From Geodermatophilus obscurus DSM 43160 (GTDB lineage: Bacteria; Actinomycetota; Actinomycetes; Mycobacteriales; Geodermatophilaceae): a DNA stretch of 64,000 nt. The notes beneath the pieces were generated by a model. The model was not told where the DNA came from. It saw only the letters and a list, made by a program, of their open reading frames with translations, and did not search any database. A program made the position numbers and the translations under genes. The DNA lies in assembly GCF_000025345.1 (NCBI RefSeq), contig NC_013757.1, positions 1,240,001 to 1,304,000 of the forward strand, given 5' to 3'. Below are positions 1 to 8,836 of this stretch, one piece after another (position 1 is the stretch's first letter; each line of letters starts with the position of its first letter).

Positions 1-339
1 AGGCGCTCATGACCCGGTCGCCTCGACAACGAGCATGGCCTGGTGGACGAGGCAGAGGCGTTCGTGGCTGGCGACCGTCGGGCCGAGCATCAGGCGGCGG
101 GTCCGCCAGCTCATGTCTAGGTGCGTTGTTGGCGTGATGCGTTCGTTCGCTGAGTCAGCAGTCAACTATGAGGCAGTGTTCCCTTTCGCGACGCTCCGGA
201 CGTGTGACGGAGCCCTCGAAGGTCTTGGGTGCAATGGCTGGGCTCATTGCACTGACAGGGTGGTTCTGACCGCCCCGATCGGGTCAATGGCCGTATGGCT
301 CATCTTGACTTTCCGGTCGGTGCCCGGAAGATGTTGGGC
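1..339. other. Left-edge stretch without a recognisable gene
   Basis: No open frame here has a family-like sequence. The longest plus-strand frame runs out of phase into lsr2 and looks like noise. A short minus-strand frame of about 35 codons (near 8–118) could be the tail of something cut by the window edge, but I do not recognise it. The lsr2 promoter should lie in the last 100 bases. Confidence 0.4.
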
Positions 340-675
340 ATGGCAACCAAGACCAATGTCATGCTGGTGGACGACCTGGACGGGGAGTCACCGGCCGACA
401 CCACAGTGAAGTTCGGCATCTCGGGCACTGAGTACGAGATCGACCTCACAGACGACAATGCGGCTGAGTTCCGTAACGCGCTGTCGAAGTATGTGAGCGC
501 AGCGCGCAAGGTTGGCTCGACGAGCAAGGGCCGCGCCGCTGTTCGACACACCACCACCGACTCGATCGACCCCGCGGCAGTCCGAGCCTGGGCGAAGGGC
601 CAGGGAATCGACGTGTCTCCGCGCGGCCGCATCAAGGCAGACGTCGTGAAGCAGTTCCGGGCCGCCGGCAACTGA
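340..675 (+). CDS. lsr2: Lsr2-family nucleoid-associated protein
   Basis: A 111-residue Lsr2 protein, the actinobacterial H-NS analogue that bridges DNA and silences AT-rich or foreign genes. The N-terminal dimerisation half is typical (MATKTNVMLVDDLDG, then KFGISGTEYEIDLTDDNA). The C-terminal half has the Ser/Thr/Lys-rich linker and the DNA-binding domain with its AT-hook-like RGR (residues about 94–96, in SPRGRIKADV). The ATG at 340 fits the family start; an upstream in-frame start at 295 would add 15 atypical residues. Actinomycetes often carry several paralogues. This copy sits alone at the edge of a relic-rich accessory region, so it may be a secondary, island-associated copy. Confidence 0.95.
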   Translation: MATKTNVMLVDDLDGESPADTTVKFGISGTEYEIDLTDDNAAEFRNALSKYVSAARKVGSTSKGRAAVRHTTTDSIDPAAVRAWAKGQGIDVSPRGRIKADVVKQFRAAGN

Positions 676-915
676 GCCTCCAGCGTCTGACCGGCGCGTG
701 CCATCAGCAGTAGTCCGGCGGCCGCGCACGGGACGCATGCGATGAGGTCAGGCCGCCTCGGCCTCCGCTGCGCCGTTCTGCGGGCCCGCCCATTGCCAGC
801 GGGCCCGCCTCGAGAAGCGCAATCCGCCTGGTCAGCTGCGACGTCCCGCGTCAAGCTGCGCGCACGCTGCCACGGAGGACTCGACGCTCGATGGCTCCGT
901 CGCCGAGCCATCCCG

Positions 916-1377
916 TCACACGGTGGCCGGCGCGGGAGCCTCCGGCATCAGGCCGACCTGGGTCATGTAGTCGGCCATGTTCCAGTACAGGTGCTCCTCG
1001 GCGACCTTTCCGTCGCGCAGCCGCCCGATCGACAGCCCCTGAATTCGGAACCGGCGACCGGTGTTCGGCAGGCCGCGCGCCTTGTCCTCCCGGTCATTCG
1101 TGCCCGACATGGTCCACTCCGCGCCCCACAGGTCGTCCGTGCCGACGATGAGCTCGCCCCAGTCGAGGCGGTAGTCGCTGGACATGCTCTGGGTCAGGTC
1201 AAGAAGCAGGGCGCGCACCGCGTCGGTGCCCTCCAGGCGTTCGCCCAGCCCCTTGTCGTCGAAGACGACATCCTCGGTCATGCAGGCCAGCACCTTCGCA
1301 GGATCGTGGCTGTTCCACGCGTCGATGTAGGCAGACATCCAGTTCGGGATCCCGGAACGTCCGGTGTCACTGGTCAT
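916..1377 (-). CDS. SnoaL-like / ester cyclase family protein
   Basis: A 153-residue protein of the NTF2-like SnoaL fold. N-terminal WMSAYIDAWNSHDPAKVLACMTEDVVF is the usual opening helix and first strand, with DP and the following acidic residues lining the pocket. The later segments RRFRIQGLSIGRLRDGKVAEEHLYWNMADY match the closing sheet of ester-cyclase or limonene-epoxide-hydrolase-like relatives. Members are small cavity proteins acting on polyketide-like or lipophilic substrates, or are uncharacterised. The ATG at 1377 has a GGAG 8 bases upstream; a GTG at 1386 is possible. It is a single gene, so the substrate is unknown. Confidence 0.8.
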   Translation of the reverse strand: MTSDTGRSGIPNWMSAYIDAWNSHDPAKVLACMTEDVVFDDKGLGERLEGTDAVRALLLDLTQSMSSDYRLDWGELIVGTDDLWGAEWTMSGTNDREDKARGLPNTGRRFRIQGLSIGRLRDGKVAEEHLYWNMADYMTQVGLMPEAPAPATV

Positions 1378-1932
1378 CGTCCCCACTCCGTCGTGATCCC
1401 TGGTTGGTCCCCCTGAGCCCCCGTGGGATCGAGGAAACTACTCGTGTCCCGAAGCCGTCGAAAGGGACCGAAGGCGGTGCGGTGATCCGCCGGGCCGTAG
1501 GCCCGGGCTGAAGCCGTAGTAGGGGACCGACCGTTCTCACGACGAGGCGCATGAGTTCCGTAGGTCCTTTGCCCTCGGCACATGGCCTGGACCGTCCGGC
1601 AGCCACTGCTGGATGCCGGTGGGATGCCCCGGACGTAAGCGTGTCCCGGTCGCCCCATTGACCTGGCACTCGCCGTTGCGGTCCTGGCCCCGGATGGAGC
1701 GGTTTCGCCAGACTGCATCGCCAGGACGGATTGTCTTCGACGAACTCAGGCTCGACGGCCTCGTTAGCCCGGATCTTTCACGGTCATGATCATCATGATG
1801 GCCGTCGGGGTTCTTGTCCCGCGTGGTCGTGAGAATCGCATCCGGCTGTGACTGATTGGCCGAGGTCGCTCGGGTGGCGCCGGTTCCACGGTCCGGGCAT
1901 CGCTGCGGTCGTAGGGACGGGGAGTACGGGGG
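1378..1932. other. Intergenic stretch, no gene supported
   Basis: No frame on either strand has recognisable protein content, and the overlapping frames seen are compositional. The right part adjoins a decayed IS110 transposase, so the stretch may be debris of an older mobile element. Confidence 0.4.
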
Positions 1933-2230
1933 TCAGCCCGGCGCGGGAGCCGCGGCTGGCCCGCTCAGCCGCGTGACGGCGTCCAGGGCTTGCAGCGCGA
2001 GTCCGGTGAACGGGGCGGTGGCGGCCAGGTTCAGCAGCGGCGAGCCCTGCCGGGACAGCTTGCCCGGAGGCCGCTTGCCGTCGGAGGAATAGACGGTGAT
2101 GTCCAGCCCGGTGGGCCGCACCGCCTTGCGCGAGGAGCTGAACCGCCGGGTGTCATTGAGCTCGGCCCACAAGGCGGGCCGCGGTGATCTCGCCGACCCC
2201 GGTAGCTGTGCGTACAGCCGGCGGCGCTGC
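1933..2230 (-). pseudogene. IS110-family transposase C-terminal remnant
   Basis: The minus strand carries the hallmark C-terminal (Transposase_20) segment of IS110 enzymes: VGEITAA, then a frame change near 2175–2180, then LWAELNDTRRFSSSRKAVRPTG, LDITVYSSDGKRPPGKLSRQG. The first part is in a different frame from the second, so at least one indel has occurred. The N-terminal RuvC-like DEDD domain is absent and the conserved Trp-Ala after the LSRQG block is already degraded. No flanking repeats were recognised. It is a dead fragment. Confidence 0.7.
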
Positions 2231-2336
2231 CAGTGCGCATATCTACGTACTGACCCGGGTCATCCCCGCGGCTAGATTTCCCGAGCGTAATTCGTGCCGG
2301 TCGAGCCCCCGATCGGCCCCTGCCTCGGGAGATCCC

Positions 2337-3910
2337 ATGCGCCACCGCACCCATCACCCCCGGACCGTGGCCGCCGCAGCGGCCCTCGTGCTGTTGGGCA
2401 CCGGCGCCGGGAGCGCCGAAGACGTGCCCGCCGCTGCGAAGCCGACCGCGCCGGAGTGGTCGCTGTGACCGCGGCGGCCGTGCCTCCCGGGAAGGTGCTG
2501 GAGCACCTCGAGGTGTTCCAGGCCATCGCCAACGCCAACAACGGCAACCGGGCCTCGGGCACGTCCGGTTACCGGGGCAGCGTCGACTACGTGGTCGGCA
2601 GGCTGAGGGCCGCCGGCTACGCCCCGCGGGTCCAGAACTTCTCCTTCCCCTTCTTTCAGGAGGTCAGCCCGGCCACGGTCAGCGCGGGCGGCAGGCAGCT
2701 CGCCGCCGAGGACGTCGCGGTCATGACCTATTCCGGCTCCGGGACCGTGACGGCACCGGTGCAGGCCGTGGGAACGACCGGCGAGAGGGCCGCGAGCACC
2801 AGCGGGTGCGAGGCCGGGGACTTCGCCGACTTCGTGCCGGGGAACATCGCACTGCTCCAGCGGGGCACGTGCGCCTTCGGGGTGAAGGCCGCCAACGCGG
2901 CGGCCGCCGGGGCGTCCGCGGTGCTGATCTTCAACACCGGACTGCCCGGGGCGGAGGGGGCGGTCGCCGGCACCCTGGGCGAACCGGGGGTGACGACCGT
3001 CCCCGCGGTCGGCCTGAGCTACACCGCCGGGGTCGCCCTGCTGCGCGGGGGCGAGGTGACGGTCAGCACGCAGACCGTCTCCGAGAGCCGGGAGACCTCC
3101 AACGTCCTCGCCGAGACCCGTTCGGGTGACCCGGAGCGCACGGTCATGGTCGGCGCGCACCTCGACAGCGTCCCGCAGGGCCCCGGGATCAACGACAACG
3201 CCTCCGGCTCCGCGGGGATCCTAGCCATCGCCGAGATGCTCGCGGGCACGGAGACCGCCAACGCCGTGCGCTTCGCCTGGTGGGGCGCGGAGGAGTTCGG
3301 CCTGCTCGGGTCCCGCCACTACGTCGCGGACCTCAAGACCAACGATCCCGCGACGCTCGGGAACGTCGCGCTGTACCTGAACTTCGACATGATCGGCTCC
3401 CCGAACCACGGCCGCTTCGTCTACGACGGCGACGCCTCGGCGTTCGGCCCGGACGACGGCTCAGTGCCCGCCCCGGCCGGCTCGGCCGTGATCGAGGCGG
3501 CCTTCCACGAGCACTTCGGCTCCCTGGGCCTGGCCTCGGGCGAGACCGAGTTCAGCGGCCGCAGCGACTACGGGCCGTTCATCGCCGAGGGCATCGCCTC
3601 CGGGGGGCTCTTCACCGGCGCCGAGGGCATCAAGACCGTGGAACAGGCCGCGCTGTTCGGCGGCCGGGCCGGCATCGGCTACGACTTCTGCTACCACGCG
3701 TCGTGCGACGACCTCAGCAACATCGACCACCGGACGCTGGACGAGATGACCGGCGCGGCCTCCGCCGTGATCCTGCGCTTCGCCAACTCCCCCCTGGGCC
3801 TCGAGGAGGAGGGCCGGCGGCTACTCGCCGCCGTGGCGCCGGTACCCGCCGCCACTGTTGACCAGGGACACGGCCCGAGCAACGCCGCCGAGGCGAGACA
3901 GCCGCGCTGA
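2337..3910 (+). CDS. Secreted M28-family aminopeptidase with PA domain (apparent frameshift after the signal peptide)
   Basis: A zinc aminopeptidase like Streptomyces griseus aminopeptidase. The body, readable from about 2456 to 3910, has an N-terminal helix (VLEHLEVFQAIANANNGNR), an inserted PA domain (about 2760–3080) and the M28 zinc ligands in order: HLDS, INDNASGS, the EE pair in GAEEFGLLGS, NFDMIG and the late His in YHASCDDLSN. A convincing signal peptide begins at ATG 2337 (MRHRTHHPR, then an Ala/Val/Leu core) but lies in another frame and hits TGA at 2466–2468. One indel near 2450–2465 would rejoin them. As written, the export signal is separated from the enzyme, so this is a recent pseudogene or a sequencing error. 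The last ~40 residues are a low-complexity tail. Confidence 0.8.
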
Positions 3911-4234
3911 GGCGGTCACGGTGGGGCCGATGCCCGGCCCCACCGCGGGGACCGAGGCCCGCACAGAATCCAACGGTTACGAGCAGGCCGGGCAGCCGCG
4001 CATCGTCCACGCGTGGACGATGCTCTGGATGGACGTAACGCATGGATGGCCCGATGCCGTTGATCTTCAACGTGCGCGGAAGATCGATGTCGAGTCCCGC
4101 GCGTGTGGAGCCTCCGAGGACGCGGCGAGACGCCGACACTCACCGCGCTCGCCCCGACCACTCGGGCAGTGAGACCGACCACCCGGGCAGCGCGGACTCC
4201 GTTGATCAAGCGGTGTGCACGACGACGGCGCGCG
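3911..4234. other. Intergenic stretch, no gene supported
   Basis: Short frames occur on both strands but none resembles a protein family I know. It lies between the M28 gene and a cluster of recombinase and transposase fragments. Confidence 0.35.
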
Positions 4235-4345
4235 TCGCTCGGCGCCATCGCCAAGTTCGAGCGTGACCTGATGCGCGAGCGCAACCCTCACCGGCCAGGA
4301 GACGGCACGGGCCCGTGGCCGCACGGGCCGCCGACGACACAAGTC
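4235..4345 (+). pseudogene. Serine recombinase (resolvase) fragment
   Basis: A plus-strand stretch reads SLGAIAKFERDLMRER. It then shifts one base and reads TLTGQETARARGRTGRRR. Joined, this is the E-helix region of a Tn3-type resolvase/invertase, where the motif is typically A-x-FERdlirERt-x-G-x-x-A-R-A-R-G-R-x-G-R. The catalytic N-terminus and the HTH are missing. One indel near 4276 separates the halves. It is a fossil of a transposon or integrative element. Confidence 0.6.
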
Positions 4346-4377
4346 CAACGCGTGTACCGCTTACCTGACTTTCGGAT

Positions 4378-4524
4378 CTAGGCGGGATCTGGTCGTTTTC
4401 GGTACGGCCTGGTGCCGTCGGCGATGAGCAGGATTCGTAGCCGGTAGTGGCGGAAGTTGCGGAAGCCGTGGGCCAGCTGGCGGGTCTTCTCGATGAGCAG
4501 GTTGATCGCCTCGGTCCCACCGTT
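4378..4524 (-). pseudogene. ISL3-family transposase C-terminal remnant
   Basis: The last 48 residues of an ISL3-type (IS1096/IS1165-like) transposase are readable on the minus strand: NGGTEAINLLIEKTRQLAHG, followed by FRNFRHYRLRILLIADGTRP and a terminal basic tail before TAG at 4378. This is the characteristic C-terminus of the family. Sequence upstream (towards 4850) no longer matches a transposase, so only the end survives. Confidence 0.7.
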
Positions 4525-4902
4525 GCCGTCGTCCTGGAGCTGCGGCTGCGCGACGTGCCCCGCCGGCCGGACGCAGTTCCGGGCAGCCGGGAACTGACCT
4601 ATGGGGCCGCTGGGCTGGCGGATGCGTCTGGCGTCAGCCCAGCAATGCTGCTGCTCCAGCTTCATGCCGTGGTCGTAGCCGATGACCCGGCTGCGGCGAT
4701 GACCACCCCCGGAGGCGGCATCAGTATTAGCTCGAAAGGGCGACGAGACGACCGGTCGACCCATCACCCGGCGACCGATGCACGCGCCACCAGGGCAACG
4801 ACGAACTCGACGTCGGCGTCGACCAGTCGGCGGATTTCTACGCACGCCGCGCGTGGAAGGCGGCGCAAGACGATTGCCCCGCCGCGCTGACCCCTCCGGC
4901 GA
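4525..4902. other. Intergenic stretch, mobile-element debris
   Basis: No intact gene. It continues from the ISL3 C-terminal remnant and has frames on both strands without family character. Confidence 0.35.
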
Positions 4903-5811
4903 TCAATCGACGTGGGAGAGGGCGGGCGCCGGAACGAGGTTGAGCCGGCTGACCGCCGTGGCCACGTCGTCGGGCCAGACCCACAACCGGTACTCCGGCA
5001 GCACGTTCATGTAGTCCTCGGGGCCGTGCAGCACTCGGTCCCGCATGTCGGCGCAGTAGCGCTCGCGCCACTCGAAGGCGGCCGCACCCCGCACTTCCTC
5101 GCCGGCGACGATCCTCTTCGTGATGGCGTACAGCTTTTCCATCGCCCGGTACTCGTAGGCCAGCAGCGCCGCGGGATCCGACCAGATGCCCTTCCCATCG
5201 GTGCGGGCGGTGGCGGCCGCGGCGACGAGCAGGGGCAGGTCCAGTTCCCCGGGGATCGATGGGTAGAGCACGAACGGGGCGGCCCAGCCGTGGGTCACCA
5301 GGTCGAGGTTGAACGTGGCCCGCTGGGCCCGGGACAGGGTCTCGCGCTCCCGCGGGCTGTAGTTGGGGGCGATGTAGGCCAGCAGCCTGCCGTTGGTGTC
5401 GAACAGGGGATCGGTGACCCGGATGAACAGGTTGCGGCGGGACCCGTCCGGGCGGGTCAGCCGGGTGTCGATGTTCTGCTTCGCGAACGCCGACGCCGCC
5501 TGCCCCTGCTCGAACTGCAGCGTGCCCGCCTTGCCCGTGGCCAGCTTCGGCAGCAGGTGCGCCGCCAGTCCGGGTGAGATTGGTGCCCGGCCCCGGTCGA
5601 TCCACTCGGCCAGCTGCGCGAACTGGCGATCGACGGCGGCGGCCCGGTCGGCACTCCTCGCCGTCACCTCCGGGGTGTCCACCGACAGCATGCGGATCGG
5701 CATCCGAATGTTGGGCGTGTCGCCGTCGGTGACATCGACCAATGTCCGATCACCCAGCGACGGCAGGCTCACCCCAGCCGCAGACCACAACACCTGCACC
5801 GGATCGATCAC
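4903..5811 (-). CDS. Thermonuclease-like (SNase-fold) protein
   Basis: A 302-residue protein whose N-terminal half follows the staphylococcal nuclease pattern: LVDVTDGDTPNIRMPIRMLSVDTPEV matches the v-x-DGDT…iRLlgiDaPE core that carries the calcium-binding Asp residues and a catalytic Arg. A long insertion with ANR-like segments follows, then THGWAAPFVLYPSIPGE near the end of the fold and a C-terminal extension (about residues 195–302) specific to actinobacterial members. There is no signal peptide, unlike secreted nucleases. The GTG at 5811 has a purine-rich GAGGTGGGG upstream. Nuclease activity is plausible; the C-terminal extension is of unknown role. Confidence 0.7.
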   Translation of the reverse strand: MIDPVQVLWSAAGVSLPSLGDRTLVDVTDGDTPNIRMPIRMLSVDTPEVTARSADRAAAVDRQFAQLAEWIDRGRAPISPGLAAHLLPKLATGKAGTLQFEQGQAASAFAKQNIDTRLTRPDGSRRNLFIRVTDPLFDTNGRLLAYIAPNYSPRERETLSRAQRATFNLDLVTHGWAAPFVLYPSIPGELDLPLLVAAAATARTDGKGIWSDPAALLAYEYRAMEKLYAITKRIVAGEEVRGAAAFEWRERYCADMRDRVLHGPEDYMNVLPEYRLWVWPDDVATAVSRLNLVPAPALSHVD

Positions 5812-6042
5812 AACCCCACCTCATCAAACGCCGCCAGACAGGACACGTCAGCCAGGAGCGTCCAACACCGCGGCCTGATACCCACTGAACCGACCCCCGC
5901 GAGTCCGGCGTCCGGCCTGCCGGGCTTACTTGATGATCGTGCGGCGTGGCCAGTCGCGCCGCGCTCGCGGGACACCCGGGATTCGGCGGTGATGTGACCG
6001 TTGACCCGCTCGCCGGCGCGCTCGAGCCTGGTTCTCTTGCGC

Positions 6043-6434
6043 TTACCAGGAGACTCCGGGGTCGTAGGTCCCGAAGCTTTACTCCTGACCGCCGGGGTCC
6101 GGGACCCGCGCCCGCCGGGTGTGGAAGGGAGTGTTCTCCGGCGCGATGACCGGCTCGGCACCGGCGGCAACGGCCCGCTCGAACGCCCCGTCGACGTCGT
6201 CGACGCGCAGGTAGAGACCGCGTCCGGTGGACCGTCCGATCAGCGGCGGTCCCTGGTAGTCGGCGTCGTTACTGCTCACCGTCAGGGCGACATCCCCCGA
6301 GCGAACCTCGGCGTGCGTCACCTCGCCGTCTGGCCCCTGCTGACGCCGGACCTCCGGAAGCCGAGCGCGGCCAGCCAGTCGAGCGCGGCCGGGGCGTCGC
6401 GGTAGCTCAGGTAGGCGAACAGCTGCGCAGTCAC
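6043..6434 (-). pseudogene. VOC (glyoxalase/bleomycin-resistance-like) protein, broken
   Basis: Reading the minus strand from GTG 6434 gives TAQLFAYLSYRDAPAALDWLAALGFR, typical of the first βαβββ module. Near 6353–6357 one base is missing, after which EVRRQQGPDGEVTHAEVRSG continues through YLRVDDVDGAFERAVAAGAE and HTRRARVPDPGGQE. A TAA then stands where relatives have Trp, and SFGTYDPG follows in frame to a second stop at 6043. So one frameshift and one nonsense change disable a YciA/PhnB-like VOC gene. The central segment alone (from 6321) could still be translated but would lack a module. Confidence 0.7.
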
Positions 6435-6729
6435 CCGGTCGAACCTAGGGACTCCCGCTGCTCCCGCAAAGAACGGAGTCGCCGCCTCCGCGGACCAAGG
6501 CGTCGGTAGGGACTGCCCCCGGTTCAGTTGACTCCGTGCCTATGGGCTGCTGCCGGCGCTGGCAGAAGAAGATCCGCGCGGGACGAAGGTTCCTTGGGCG
6601 GTGGAGGACAGCCGGGTCTAGACGCGTCCTGATCGTCACTTTGACCTGTCGGCGGATCCTCCAGTACTGCTCACCTCCGATACCGCTCCGGTATTCCTGC
6701 AGGAACTGGCGTCTTCCCTGCCGTCGCGG

Positions 6730-7048
6730 CTGGTCAGTGACAAGCTGTGGACCGCTTGCCGAGCCGCTGATCCACCGCGGCCCTCGCCATCCACGGGCGG
6801 ACTGGGCGGCCACCGACCTCCGATTGGACCGTGCTCGAAGGCATCGCCTTCGTACTTTCCGCCGGCATCGGCTAGACAAGGCTGCCGACCGAGCTCGGCT
6901 ACGGGTCGGGCTGGACCTACTGGCGCCGGATGCGCGAATGGACCGAGGCTGGCGTGTTAGACCGCGTCCACCGGGCGGTGCTCGACCGGCTCGGGGTCCA
7001 AGGTGAGCTGGACTGATCGCGGGCCAGCCTGGACTCGGTCCCTGCTAC
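6730..7048 (+). pseudogene. IS5-family transposase N-terminal remnant
   Basis: On the plus strand, pieces of an IS5-type transposase appear in order: LVSDKLWTA, EPLI (other frame), SDWTVLEGIAFVLSAGIG, then TAG, TRLPTELGYGSGWTYWRRMREW, TEAGVLDRVHRAVLDRLG, and SRASLDSV after a TGA. The conserved Trp positions GIGW and DWSRA have become TAG and TGA, and at least one indel occurs before EPLI. The DDE-bearing C-terminus is gone. It ends about 35 bases before the direct-repeat promoter of the M4 protease gene. Confidence 0.65.
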
Positions 7049-7081
7049 GTCAGGCTGCGACCCGCAGAGCGGGACGGCCCG

Positions 7082-7125
7082 GGTGACAAGGCGGTGACGC
7101 CACCGTGACGAAGGCTTTCGACGAT
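7082..7125 (+). promoter_or_regulatory. 11-bp-spaced heptamer array (site A), M4 protease promoter
   Basis: Three direct repeats GGTGACA (7082), GGTGACG (7093) and CGTGACG (7104) are spaced exactly 11 bp apart and point to the M4 gene at 7287. Nine bases after the last repeat is GACGAT, a possible -10. This is SARP/OmpR-type site architecture; the binding protein is inferred. Confidence 0.65.
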
Positions 7126-7286
7126 GGTCGCAGCACGGGGGCGAGCGTCTGGACGTTCCGTCCGACGACCCGTGTGCCGAGCGCGTTCGTCCCGCCCAGG
7201 GGGAGCACGGGTCCTCACGCAAGCCCCCACGAGGAGACGAACGCTAAAGGGCGGCTCTTAAGAATCCCGCACAGGAGAGGTGACCC

Positions 7287-8498
7287 ATGGGGCACAACAC
7301 GACCCGCCGGTGCATTATCCCGCCGCATGTCCTCGACCGACTGTTGGAGAGTGACGACGCCGCGATCCGCTCCGCGGCCATGACTACGTTGCTCACCACG
7401 GCACGATTGCGGGGAGAGCGGGAAGTGCGTGCGTCCCTCGTGGGACTGGCGGCTCCGGGGCAGGGGAGGCGGACGGTTTTGGACTGCCGCAACTCCACGT
7501 TCCTGCCGATGTGTTCGCTGGCGCGGTCGGAGGACGGCCCAGCGTCACCCGACCGGTCCGTGAACCAGGCCTTTGACGGACTGGGCTCGACTCGGCAGTT
7601 CTACCAGGACGTGCTCCAGCGCAACTCGATCGACGACCGGGGCATGCGGTTGGACGCCTACGTCCACCGGGGCGTGCGGTACAACAACGCCTTCTGGAAC
7701 GGTCAGGTGATGGTGTTCGGCGACGGTGACGGAGTCGTCTTCACCGACTTCACGGCCTCTCTGGACGTCATTGCGCACGAGCTGACCCACGGGGTCACCG
7801 AGCACACGGCCGGGCTGGATTACCACAACCAGTCAGGTGCGCTGAACGAGTCGATGTCGGACGTGATGGGCGTGCTCGTCAAGCAGTGGTCGCTTCGGCA
7901 GACCGCGGACCAGGCGGACTGGCTGATCGGTGCCGACATCTTCACCCCGGGCATCGGGGCCGACGCGCTGCGCTCGCTGAAGGCGCCGGGGCAGGCCTAC
8001 GACAACGACCTGCTCGGCAAGGACCCGCAGCCGGCGCACATGCGCGACTACGTCGAGCTCCCGGACACCGAGGAAGGTGACAACGGTGGTGTGCACATCA
8101 ATTCGGGCATCCCGAACAAGGCCTTCTACGTGACCGCTTTGGAGATCGGCGGATACGCCTGGGAGGTCGCCGGCCGCATTTGGTACGAGTCCCTGCGGGC
8201 CTCCACCGCGACGACGGAGTTCCAGGAGTTCGCCGACACCACGTTCGTCAAGGCCGGTGAGCTGTACGGCATCGACTCCGCCGAGCAGAAGGCGGTGCAG
8301 ACGGGCTGGGACGGCGTGGGTATCACGGTCACCTCCGAGCCCACGGCGATGCGGGGGAGCGGCGTCCCGAGCGGGACTGACTCCGTTGCCGACGTGGTGC
8401 GGCACCTCGCCGAGATGTCCGCGTCCATCGAGAACCTGCGCCGCGACCTGCAGCGGCAGGCCGTCGGCGGGGGTCGTCCGGCGCCGCCGCTCGCATGA
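7287..8498 (+). CDS. Protealysin-type M4 metalloprotease
   Basis: A 403-residue thermolysin-family (M4) neutral zinc protease. The short propeptide opens with RRCIIPPHVLDRLLE, the protealysin-precursor signature (short propeptide, no signal peptide), rather than the long thermolysin propeptide. HELTH at residues 164–168 gives two zinc His ligands and the catalytic Glu; GALNES supplies the third ligand (Glu about 188); HINSG carries the downstream catalytic His. The last ~55 residues (after GVGITVTSEP) form a Ser/Gly-rich tail with a helix, longer than classical members. A strong AGGAGAGG precedes ATG 7287. It overlaps the emfourin gene by ATGA. Protealysin-like enzymes are autoprocessed and often act intracellularly or by non-classical release. 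Confidence 0.93.
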   Translation: MGHNTTRRCIIPPHVLDRLLESDDAAIRSAAMTTLLTTARLRGEREVRASLVGLAAPGQGRRTVLDCRNSTFLPMCSLARSEDGPASPDRSVNQAFDGLGSTRQFYQDVLQRNSIDDRGMRLDAYVHRGVRYNNAFWNGQVMVFGDGDGVVFTDFTASLDVIAHELTHGVTEHTAGLDYHNQSGALNESMSDVMGVLVKQWSLRQTADQADWLIGADIFTPGIGADALRSLKAPGQAYDNDLLGKDPQPAHMRDYVELPDTEEGDNGGVHINSGIPNKAFYVTALEIGGYAWEVAGRIWYESLRASTATTEFQEFADTTFVKAGELYGIDSAEQKAVQTGWDGVGITVTSEPTAMRGSGVPSGTDSVADVVRHLAEMSASIENLRRDLQRQAVGGGRPAPPLA

Positions 8499-8815
8499 GG
8501 GTGTCCCTGGCGACGCACGGCGGGCTGGCGGCCGGGCTGCGGCTCGGCCGCCGGCCGTCGACGTTGGACACCTCAGGGCTGACCGCAGCCGAGGCCGGGG
8601 AGTTGACCCGCCTGGTCGAGGCCGCCCGCACGGCGTCCCCGCAGGGCGGCGCGGCGGGAGGTGCCGGCGACGCGATGAGCTACGAGGTCACCGTCGACAC
8701 CGGAGCCGACCACGGCGGACCGGTGGTCCTCCGGCAGACCGACACGTCGATGACCGCGGACTTCGCGGCGCTGCTCCGCTGGCTGCAGGAGCACCTCCCG
8801 CAGGCGGGTGCCTGA
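8495..8815 (+). CDS. Emfourin-like inhibitor of the M4 protease
   Basis: A 106-residue protein that starts within the stop of the M4 gene (ATGA overlap), so the two are translationally coupled. The sequence begins MRVSLATHGGLAAGLRLGRR, has DTSGLTAAEAGELTRLVEAA and ends with YEVTVDTG…VVLRQTDTSMTADFAALLRWLQEHL. This is the layout of emfourin, the proteinaceous inhibitor encoded next to protealysin-like proteases. It should bind the neighbouring enzyme and hold it inactive in the cytosol. Pairing and length fit; the inhibitor assignment rests on family resemblance and position. Confidence 0.8.
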   Translation: MRVSLATHGGLAAGLRLGRRPSTLDTSGLTAAEAGELTRLVEAARTASPQGGAAGGAGDAMSYEVTVDTGADHGGPVVLRQTDTSMTADFAALLRWLQEHLPQAGA

Positions 8816-8836
8816 CGACACCGACGCCCGCCGGCG

